Source: Bacteroidota bacterium
GTDB taxonomy: Bacteria > Bacteroidota > Bacteroidia > UBA4408
Length of the DNA stretch: 64,000 nucleotides
Direction of reading: 5' to 3'
Assembly (NCBI GenBank): GCA_016721765.1
Contig: JADKHO010000001.1
Coordinates: forward strand, 918,001-982,000
Part shown: piece after piece, positions 26,114 through 38,100 of the stretch
Layout: the number at the start of each line of letters is the position of its first letter
How positions within the stretch are numbered: the stretch's first letter is position 1
The notes under the pieces: model-generated
What the model was told of the DNA's origin: nothing
The model's database searches: none
Seen by the model: the letters and a program-made list of their open reading frames with translations, nothing else
Position numbers and translations under genes: made by a program

Positions 26114-29100
26114 TGTTGGCACTAGTCAGGTAAGATACACCATTACCGATGCTTCGGGAGGAAGCGCGGCCTGTAATTTTAATATTACAATTACAGATAA
26201 TACAGCTCCCACTTTTTCTTTTTGTCCTGCAGATATGACTGTCAATGCAAGTCCAGGTCTGTGTTCAACAATTGTTACTTGGCCCAACCCTGTAGCTGTT
26301 GATAATTGCCCCGGTGTTGTGGTGACACAAGCAAGTGGATTGCCAAGCGGGTCAAGTTTTCCGGTTGGAATATACAGTATTAAGTATGTTGCCACTGATG
26401 CTGCAGGAAACTCAACAACCTGCATCTTTACAATAACAGTTTTAGATATTGAATCGCCTGTTATTTCAAACTGTCCAAACAACATAACAATCCCAAGTGA
26501 CCCTGGATTTTGCACAGCTGTGGCCACTTGGACCAGCCCGAATGCTTCTGATAATTGCGGTGGCGTAAGTATAAGTCAGGTTGACGGATTAGCAAGTGGT
26601 TCTGCTTTCCCGGTAGGAACCACTAGCATCAGTTACAAGGCAATTGATGCTGCAGGCCTAAGCACCTTGTGTACCTTTACGGTAACCGTCGAAGATAATA
26701 CCAGCCCTGCTTTTTTAAACTGTCCAACAAATGTTTCAGTAAATAACGATCCCGGTCAGTGTAATGCTGTTGTCGCATGGGTTGCACCGACCATTAATGA
26801 TAATTGCAGTGGTGCAACCATGTCGCAAATATCCGGCCCACCAAGTGGATCCGTGTTTCCTGTGGGTGTAACCCCAATTAGTTATTTTGCTTTGGATGCA
26901 TCCGGAAATTCTGCGACTTGCAGCTTTAATGTAACTGTAGTTGATTCAGAACAACCACAAATCACATGTCTGGGAAATGTTAATGTTCCAAATGATGTGG
27001 GCGTTTGCACAGCCACTGTTTTTGGAATTGCTCCGCAAGGCGCATCAGATAATTGTCCTGGTAGCACAATCACTTTTACAATTAGTGGAGCAACAACTTC
27101 AACTGGGATTAATGATGCAAGTGGTACAACTTTTAATCAGGGAACAAGTCTTTTAACCTATAGCATAAAAGATGCCGTTGGAAACATCACCACTTGCAGC
27201 TTTAATGTAACTGTAACACCTCCTGTGCCCAGTGTCTCAGATGCCGGCCCGAATCAAACAATTTGTGCAACCACAACAAGTATGGTGGCCAATAATCCAA
27301 CTTCGGGAAGTGGATTATGGACTCTTGTTTCTGGCAACGGAATCATTGTTTCACCAACATCTCCCACTACTCAAATAACCGGTTTAAGCATTGGTACAGC
27401 AGTCTTTAGATGGACTATTTCTACTTCTCCTTGTACTTTTTCATCATCCGATGTTTCAATTACAGCTATTAACACACCTAGTATTTCTTTTGCGGGATCA
27501 GATCAAACCAATCTTTGTGGAGTAACTTCAACCGCACTTGCTGCAAACACACCAACCGTAGGAACAGGAACTTGGTCAATTGTATCAGGAGCGGGCGGAA
27601 GTTTCTCACTTAACACCAATCCTGCAGCCACTTTTACAGGAACACCAGGAACCACTTATGTATTAAGATGGACAATCGCCAATACTCCTTGTACAAGTAG
27701 TACCGATGATGTAACAATCTCCTTCAACAATAACCCAACAACAGCAAACGCAGGAGCAGACCAAACCAATCTTTGTGGAGTTACAAGCACAACACTTGCA
27801 GCGAACACCCCAACAGTAGGAACAGGAACATGGACTATTATAAGTGGAGTGGGAGGTTCATTTAGCTTAAACACCAATCCGGCAGCGACCTTTACAGGAA
27901 CACTCGGAACTACATATGTCTTGAGATGGACAATAGCCAATGCGCCATGTACCAGCAGCAGCGATGATGTAACGATTACCTTCAATAATAATCCAACAAT
28001 TGCAAATGCTGGTACAGATCAATTAAATTTATGTGGTGTAACTTCAACTTTTCTCGCGGCTAATTTACCATCCGCTGGTTCTGGGGGGTGGAGCATTGTG
28101 TCGGGTGCAGGAGGAGTTGTTGCAACACCGGCAATTCCAAGCTCCTCCTTTACAGGAACACTCGGAACTACCTATGTCTTGAGATGGACAATTACTAATG
28201 CACCATGTGTAAGTAGTACAGATGATGTAACAATTACCTTCAACAATAATCCAACAACTGCCAATGCAGGAGCAGATCAAACCAATCTTTGTGGAGTAAC
28301 TTCTACCGCACTTGCTGCAAACACACCATCCGTAGGAACTGGAACTTGGTCAATCATATCTGGCGCAGGCGGAAGCTTCTCAATCAACACCAATCCGGTA
28401 GCTACTTTCACAGGCATACTTGGAACCACTTATGTATTAAGATGGACAATAGCCAATGCACCTTGTACTAGCAGTTCAGATGATGTAACAATTACCTTCA
28501 ACAATAATCCAACAACTGCCAATGCAGGATCAGATCAAACCAATCTTTGTGGAGTAACTTCTACCGTACTTGCTGCAAACACACCATCCGTAGGAACTGG
28601 AACTTGGTCAATCATATCTGGCGCAGGCGGAAGCTTCTCAATCAACACTAATCCGGTAGCTACTTTCACGGGCACACTTGGAACCACTTATTTATTGAGA
28701 TGGACAATTGCGAATGCACCTTGTACTAGCAGTTCAGATGATGTAACAATTACCTTCAACAATAATCCAACAACTGCCAATGCAGGAGCAGATCAAACCA
28801 ATCTTTGTGGAGTAACTTCTACCGCACTTGCAGCAAACACACCATCCGTAGGAACTGGAACTTGGTCAATCATTAGTGGAGCAGGAGGAAGCTTCTCAAT
28901 CAACACCAATCCTGTAGCTACTTTCACAGGCACACTTGGAACCACTTATATATTAAGATGGACAATAGCCAATGCACCTTGTACTAGCAGTTCAGATGAT
29001 GTAACAATTACCTTCAACAATAATCCAACAACTGCCAATGCAGGATCAGATCAAACCAATCTTTGTGGAGTAACTTCTACCGTACTTGCTGCAAACACAC

Positions 29101-32100
29101 CATCCGTAGGAACTGGAACTTGGTCAATCATATCTGGCGCAGGCGGAAGCTTCTCAATCAACACTAATCCGGTAGCTACTTTCACGGGCACACTTGGAAC
29201 CACTTATGTATTAAGATGGACATTTGCCAATGCTCCTTGTACTAGCAGTACTGATGATGTAACGATTACCTTCAACAATAATCCAACAACAGCTAATGCA
29301 GGATCAGATCAAACCAATCTTTGTGGAGTAACTTCTACCGCACTTGCTGCAAACACACCATCCGTAGGAACTGGAACTTGGTCAATCATATCTGGCGCAG
29401 GCGGAAGCTTCTCAATCAACACCAACCCGGCAGCTACTTTCACGGGCACACTTGGAACCACTTATATATTAAGATGGACAATAGCCAATGCACCTTGTAC
29501 TAGCAGTACTGATGATGTAACGATTACCTTCAACAATAATCCAACTACAGCTAATGCAGGAGCAGACCAAACCAGTCTTTGCGGTGTAACAAGTACAACA
29601 CTTGCAGCCAACACACCGACCGAAGGAACAGGAACCTGGACTATTATAAGTGGTGTTGGAGGTTCATTTAGTTTAAACACCAATCCGGCAGCGGCCTTTA
29701 CAGGAACACTCGGAACTACCTATGTCTTGAGATGGACAATAGCCAATGCTCCTTGTACTAGCAGCAGCGATGATGTAACGATCACATTCAACAATAATCC
29801 AACAGCTGCCGATGCAGGAGCAGATCAAACCAATCTTTGTGGAGTAACTTCAACTGCACTTGCTGCAAACACACCATCCGCAGGAACTGGAACTTGGTCA
29901 ATCATATCTGGCGCAGGTGGAAGCTTCTCAATCAACACCAACCCGGCAGCCACTTTCACAGGAGCACTTGGAACCACTTATTTATTGAGATGGACAATAG
30001 CCAATGCACCTTGTACTAGCAGTTCAGATGATGTAACAATTACCTTCAACAATAATCCAACAACAGCTAATGCAGGAGCAGATCAAACCAATCTTTGTGG
30101 AGTAACTTCAACCGGACTTGTTGCAAACATACCATCCGTAGGAACAGGAACTTGGTCAATTGTATCAGGAGCGGGCGGAAGTTTCTCACTTAACACCAAT
30201 CCTGCAGCCACTTTTACAGGAACACCTGGAACCACTTATGTATTAAGATGGACAATCGCCAATGCTCCTTGTACAAGTAGTACCGATGATGTAACAATCT
30301 CCTTCAACAATAACCCAACAACAGCAAACGCAGGAGCAGACCAAACCAATCTTTGTGGAGTTACAAGCACAACACTTGCAGCGAACACCCCAACAGTAGG
30401 AACAGGAACATGGACTATTATAAGTGGAGTGGGAGGATCATTTAGTTTAAACACCAATCCGGCCGCGACATTTACAGGAACACTTGGAACCACCTATGTG
30501 TTGAGATGGACAATCGCAAATGCACCGTGCACTAGCAGTGCTGATGATGTAACGATCACATTCAACAATAATCCAACAACAGCCAATGCGGGGCCTGATC
30601 AAACCGGAGTTTCTACTTGCGGCTTAACCGGTGTAACTCTTGCAGGGAATATCCCAACTAGCGGAACAGGCACTTGGTCAATAGTGTCGGGAGGGAGCGG
30701 TTCATTTACAAATGTGAATCAAAACAATTCGTTTTTTAGTGGCTCTCCAGGACTTACCTATATTTTACGATGGACCATTTCTACAGCATGTGGAACAAGT
30801 ACCGATGACGTTTCGATAAAAGTAAATCTTAATCCATCTACAGCTTTTGCCGGCAATGATGCTACTTTGACTTGCAATGAAATATCCACTATTCTTACTG
30901 CAAACAACCCAATTAGTGGTGTTGGATCTTGGTCAATTCTTGCTGGCGCTGGGGGCTCCTTCTCAAATAATACGGACCCATTAGCTGTATTTACTGGAAC
31001 ACCAACAAACACAGCCGCGATTACATATACACTTCAATGGACAATAAGCAATGCACCATGTAACAGCAATAACGATCAGGTTGAAATTACATTCCCTCGA
31101 CTTGCAGCAAATGCAAATGCCGGTCTTGACCAAACCACAAACTGCAGTTCTTCGTCCACTTCTTTAAGCGCCATACTTCCGGCGAACCACAGTGGTTTAT
31201 GGACAATTGTATCTGGTACCGGTGGTAGCTTTAGTAATGCCTCAAGTCCCACCTCCTTGTTTAGCGGAGTTTCAGGAAATTCATATCAATTGCGATGGAC
31301 GCTAACTAGAATCGCTAACGGTTGCACTTCTTCTGATGATGTTACCATTACATTCCCTCCCGGAACCAGTATCGCAGATGCCGGTCCCGATCAAAACAGC
31401 GTGTCGACTTGTAACCTTACATCAACAACGCTTTCGGCATCTATTCCAACAATAGGAATAGGAAGTTGGAGTATAGTTAGTGGCCTTGGCGGTTCCTTTT
31501 CTGATCCTCAAAACCCAAGCACCACATTCAATGGGAACAACGGAACCTCCTATTCTTTGCGCTGGACAATCGCCAACCCTCCTTGCATACCAAGCACAGA
31601 TGATGTTGATATTGTTTTCAATAGTGTACCAACAAATGCAAATGCCGGGCCTGATCAGGTTTCGCTTTGTGGTGTTTCTTCAATTGTTTTAGCCGCAAAC
31701 ACACCGTTAATTGGGTTGGGAAATTGGACAATTCTAAGTGGTTCCGGAGGCGGTTTTTCAGCCATAAATGACCCGAACGCAATTTTTAACGGTGTTCTTG
31801 GAACCGCATATCAATTAAGATGGACTATCAGCAACTCACCGTGTATCGATAGTTTTGATGACGTTTCCATAACATTCAACGAAAATCCTAGTATTTCATT
31901 TGCGGGTATAAACCAAACAGTTTGTGGAACCTCTGCGCAATTGGCGGCAAACCCTCCTACTAGTGGTAGTGGCAATTGGTCTGTAATTAGTGGAAGTGCC
32001 AATGTGTCCAATACGTCCGATCCAATTAGTTCGGTTAATGGCTTGGCAATCGGCGCAACTGTTCTTAGATGGACTATTTCAACGGCTAATTGCGGAAGCA

Positions 32101-35100
32101 GTTTTTCTGAAGTAAGCATACAAGCTGTTTCAAATCCAACAATTGCAAGTGCGGGACTCGATCAAATTCTATGTAATGTTACTAACACAGCGCTCGCAGC
32201 AAATTCACCATCAGTTGGAACCGGAATTTGGACAATAAACTCAGGTGTTGGAGGTTCCTTTAATGATGCAACTGACCCAAATGCAACATTTTCGGGGCTT
32301 GCAGGCGAAACCTACCAACTTGTTTGGACAATTACCAATGCTCCCTGTTTGGATAGTTTTGATGAAACCCAAATCTCATTTAACACTAATCCAACCCTCG
32401 CCAATGCCGGAATTGATCAAACAATTTGTTCCTCAACTGCAGCTTTAGCAGCAAATGTTCCACTTTCTGGTCAAGGCATTTGGACACTTGTTTCGGGAGC
32501 CGCACAAATAGCCAACAGCTTATCACCAACAACAGCAGTATCAGGATTAGCAGTAGGCTTGAATGTTTTCCGTTGGACCATTTCTACCACAAACTGCAGC
32601 TTTTCCAACGACGATATTAGTATTGTTGTGACTGAAAACCCAAGTACGGCAATAGCCGGAAGCAACCAAACGATTTGCGCCGGAACAACTAACTTAAATG
32701 CTGATATTCCAATTGTAGGTAGCGGAGTTTGGTCAAAAATTTCCGGTTCGGGAACGCTTGTTTTTCCCCTATCTACTAATTCCCCTGTTACTGGGCTAAC
32801 AGCGGGTTCAAGTGTTTTTCAATGGACTGTTTCTAATGGTGTTTGTCCTCCTTCCTTATCTTCTGTTACAATCCTTGTTAGTGATGACCCTAGCAATTCC
32901 TCTGCCGGTATTGACCAAACCATTTGCGGCAATTCCACAACACTTGCGGCAAATAGTCCTACTGTTGGAAATGGAAATTGGTCGGTTATTAGTGGGAGCG
33001 GAAGCTTTGCCAATCCAACAAATGAAAACACGCTTGTTAGTGGCCTAAGTATTGGGCAAAATGTATTTAGGTGGACAATAAGCAACCCGCCTTGTGCGGA
33101 TAAGACGGATGATGTTACAATCACTGTCAACACCATTCCTGCAATTGCAGATGCAGGGCCAGATCAATTAAGCCTCTGCGGAACCTCTGCTACGAATTTG
33201 GCCGCTATCCCGGCTGCAATCGGAACGAATGGATTGTGGACAATTGTGAGTGGAACAGGTGGGTCAATTCAAACACCAACTTCCTCTAACTCATTATTTA
33301 CCGGATTACCGGATTCTTCCTATGTTTTAAGATGGACAATTAGTAGCGTGGGTTGCTCAGATAGTTTTGATGAGGTAACAATTCAATTCAAGAGTTTACC
33401 GGTGACCGCAAATGCCGGCTTAAATCAAACAATTTGTGAAAATGCAATAGGAATTACCTTAAATGCTAACCCTCCATTAAACGGCACCGGGCTTTGGTCA
33501 GTTCTTAGCGGCAATGGCAGCTTTAGCAATAGCACATCCTTTAACACCCCTGTTACTGGCTTCACCACAGGCAACAACTCCTATTTATGGACTATCTCGA
33601 ATGCTTGTGGCTCCACTTCTGATACTGTGTTTCTGATTGTTGATGCTGTTCCCTCTACGGCAAATGCCGGAACCGATCAAACACTGTGCGAATCATCTAA
33701 TTTTTTAAACCTATCCGGAACTAACCCCTTAAGCGGATTGGGTCAATGGACCCTAATTTCCGGAAACGCAACTATTGCTACAAGCAGCCAAGCAAATACA
33801 TTGGTAACAGGGCTTAGCTTAGGACAAAATGTGTTTGAATGGAGTATTAGCAATGGCGTGTGTCCAAGCAGTTTTGATACTGTTATTGTTTCAATTGACG
33901 GGTTACCAACTCCTGCATTAGCAGGAAGTGACAGTATAATTTGCTCCGGCGTTTTTCAGCTTAGCGCTAATACTCCTTTAGTTGGCTCCGGCAGTTGGTC
34001 TAGGCTAAGCGGTGGAGCGAGCATCGCAAACAACCTTTCTCCGCTCACTTCGGTTAGCGGCTTAACAAGCGGTATTAATTCATTTGTGTGGGCAATTAAC
34101 AATGGCACATGTGCTGTCTCGTCTGACACAATAAATATAACCGTTACCGACCATCCAACTATTGCAGACGCAGGGCCCAATCAATTGATTTGTGCAAACA
34201 CATCGCAATTGGCTGCCAATGTGCCTTTAATTGGAACGGGTTTATGGACCTTGGTTTCCGGGAATGGAATAATTGCAAATCCAAGTTCGGAAATAAGCCA
34301 AATTAATGGTCTTGCAGTTGGAACTTCTATTTTTAGATGGACTATCTCAAATGGCAATTGTGCGGCGAGCAGTGCCGATGTGAACATTACGGTAACACCG
34401 TCTACCTCTTTAGCGAATGCCGGACCTGATAGCACAATTTGCGGTAACAGCATCCAACTTTCTGCTGTTGCAAGCAACAATGGTATTGGCACCTGGTCGC
34501 TTGTTTCTGGTTCAGGTACAATTCTAAACTTACAATCCGAATCTACGCTCGTAACGGGTTTGGGCTTGGGAGTGAATGCCTTTGAATGGAGAATTCAAAA
34601 CCCTCCTTGTGCGGATAGCTTTGATACTGTATTCATCACTGTTACATCCATTCCGGTTACTGCTAATGCCGGAGCCGACCAGCTTAATTTGTGTGGAACG
34701 AACACCACAAGCCTTGCAGCCGATACCAATAATCAGGCTCTTGGTTCGTGGTCGATTGTTAGTGGCAATGGAGGTAGCTTTTCTGATGTATTTTCTCCTA
34801 GCTCCAGCTTCAGCGGTATGATTGACAGCACTTATGAATTGCGCTGGACGATTACCGCACTGGGCTGCACAGGAAGCGCTGATGACGTACTGATTCGATT
34901 CAATTCAGCTCCAAGCACGGCCAATGCAGGAGTTGATCGTAACGATGCATCCACCTGTGGCATCAGCAGCTTAATCCTAAATGCAAATGCACCGGGATCC
35001 GGTTTGGGGGCTTGGAATATAGTAAGTGGCAGTGGTGGCAGTGTTTCATCAAATTCGCCCACAGCAACCTTTAGTGGAATTTCCGGAAACACCTATACTT

Positions 35101-38100
35101 TAGAATGGTCTATCAGCACTGTTTGCGGGATTAGCAGAGATACAATGAGCATCACTTTTAACCAACTTGCAAACCTTGCCAATGCCGGTGTAAATCAGCA
35201 AATCTGCGAAAGTGCTGTTAGCGTTCAACTTGCTGCCAACAGCCCATTTAATGGAATTGGCAACTGGTCGGTACTTAGCGGGTCCGGAAGTTTTTCGAAC
35301 AATTCAACTGAAAATGCACTACTAACAGGACTTTCTCTTGGCCTAAACACCTACGCATGGACCATCTCAAGTGTTAACTGTGGAAGTTCTGTAGACACCA
35401 TGAGTGTGCAGGTTGATGCCTTACCAAGTGCCGCAAGTGCCGGAACGGATCAACAAATCTGCGAAAGCACTGCTAGTGTTAATCTTACAGCAAATGCCCC
35501 GGTAAGCGGTGCAGGATATTGGAGCAGCTTAAACGCTGCTGTTCAAATTAGTGACACCCTTGCATCATCAACCTCAGCAACAGCTCTGTTAATTGGCAGT
35601 AATTTGTTTGTATGGACAATATCAAATGGAACGTGCCCAAACACAATGGATACTACCGCTGTGTTGGTAGCTGCTTTAGCCTCGCCTTCTAATGCCGGTG
35701 CAGATCAGGCCATTTGCGAAAATGTGCCCTCTTTAATTTTAGCAGCAAATAGCCCTGTTTCAGGAACCGGAAACTGGTCGGTTATTTCAGGAACTGCCAT
35801 TTTCTTTGATATTACTTCTGAAAACAGTTCGGTTGGCGGCCTCTCCCCTGGCCAGAATCAACTTGTTTGGACAATCTCTAATGGCAATTGCCCCGCTAGC
35901 TCCGACACCATAAGTGTTATTGTTCATAGTATGCCGGATGCAGCCAACGCCGGTTTAGACCAGCAAGTATGTGAGAATTCTGGAGTTGTTAATTTATTGG
36001 CAAACACCCCATTAATTGGCACAGGTAACTGGAAGCTCCTTTCCGGTACCGGAACAATAGCCGATACCACGTCAAATTCCACAAGCCTGAATGGCATCAG
36101 TGCTGGTGTGGAAATTTTAATATGGACCATTTCAAACGGCGCTTGTTTTACAAAAGATACCTTGGTGGTAACAGTTGACGCACCCCCAACAACAGCAAAT
36201 GCTGGCTCAGATAAAGCAATATGTACTCCATTTACCCGCTTAAAAGCAGATACAGCGTTAATCGGTGTGGGGGTTTGGACGCTTGCTGCCGGTGCTACCG
36301 GAAACATTTTAAACCCGAATTCAGACACAACTGCTGTGCTCGCCATGTCGATAGGGGTTAATTCATTTATTTGGACTGTTTCAAATGGTATTTGTCCAAG
36401 TTCTGTGGACACTGTTAACGTCACTGTAAGTCAAAACGCAACTATCGCTGATGCAGGCCCGGATCAAACGGTTTGTGTTTCTGTTGATTCTGTAAATCTC
36501 GCAGCAAATATTGCCCTTAATGGAACAGGAAGCTGGAGGTTGGTTTCGGGAAGTGGAACAATATCGGACACTACAAACGCTAACACCAGTGTTAAAGCAC
36601 TTGGTGCAGGAGTAAATCTTCTTGCTTGGGTAATAAAGAATGGAATTTGTACTTCTTCAGACATTGTAAAAATCACCGTAGATGAGCTGCCGACAACGGC
36701 AAATGCAGGAATAAATCAAAACATTTGTGAAAGCACAACACAAGTAAATCTAAGTGCAAATGCCCCAACCGTTGGAGTTGGATTGTGGTCTGGGCCAGGA
36801 ACTTTCTCTAATAGTAGCTCTGAATCAAGCAACGTTACCGGTTTCACAAGCGGGATTAATTCGTATATCTGGTCCATTTCAAATGGTGCTTGTGCGGCTA
36901 CTTCTGACACCGTCGAAATAGCTGTGGATGCTCTGCCTAGCCCGGCAAATGCAGGAAGCGATCAAACATTTTGCAACAACAATTTGACAACTGTTAATTT
37001 AAATGCAAGTTCGCCGCTCACTGGAAATGGCGTTTGGTCAACCACAAGCAGTGCTGTTATTGATATCATTACCGCCACTAACTCATCTGTTAGTAACCTG
37101 GCGGCCGGCTTGAGCTCTTTTGTTTGGACGGTTAACAATGGTGTGTGCCCATCCTCTTCTGATACCACCAAAATTGAGGTCGACCAATTACCTACCCAAG
37201 CACTGGCAGGCAATGATCAAAGCAGCTGTGATACATTTTATGTACTAAACGCAAATAACGCGCTAATCGGGTTTGGACAATGGTCAAAATTATCCGGAGG
37301 TGGTGTGATAGCAAACCCAAATGCTCCGGTAAGCAATGTAAGCGGCTTATCGATGGGAGCCAATACATTTGTATGGACAATTGCAAATGGGGTGTGTGTC
37401 GCCTCGGCCGATACCGTTTCCATTAATGTTAGTGCCCCTCCCTCCGCTTCAAATGCAGGGATAAACCAACAAATTTGCATTAGCAATCCATCTGCAAATC
37501 TCTCTGCGAATATCCCGGTAAACGGTTCAGGACAATGGTCGGTTGTGGCGGGTACAGGAATTATTGTATCTGGTGGACAGCCCAGCACCCTTGTAAACAA
37601 TCTTTCCACGGGAATTAATTCTTTTATATGGACCATCTCAAACGGATTGTGTGGCGACACAAAAGATACTGTAGAAATACAAGTGGATGAATTGCCTGAT
37701 ATTGCTGCAACTGGATCAGATCAAACGTATTGTGAAAGCGCAGCAGGAATCTCAATTTCAGCAAACACCCCAACAATTGGTACAGGCCAATGGTTTGTTG
37801 GGCAAGGAAATGGATCGGTATTAAACCCAAATTCACCATTAAGTACAGTAACCTTCTCCTTGGGAACCAATGCTTATATATGGAAAATTTCGAATGGTGC
37901 TTGTCCTGTTTCACAAGACACCTGTTTCGTTTTGATTGATTCATTATCTCCAATTGCATTTGCTGGAAACAATCAAACTCTTTGTGAAAGCAATTCTATA
38001 AGTTTAAATGCAAGTGCCGTTTCGTTTGGAACCGGAAGCTGGTCAAGCCCAACTCCTGGTGTTGGTATTGCTAACCCTTCTCAGCCCAACAGCAACGCTA

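Noticed and set aside
28289..30019. Repeated 60-codon plus-strand frames (MWSNFYRTCCKHTIRR...) recurring every 258 bases or a multiple
   Set aside because: They are out-of-frame shadows of the adhesin repeats; recurrence follows from the DNA period and the composition is unlike real proteins.
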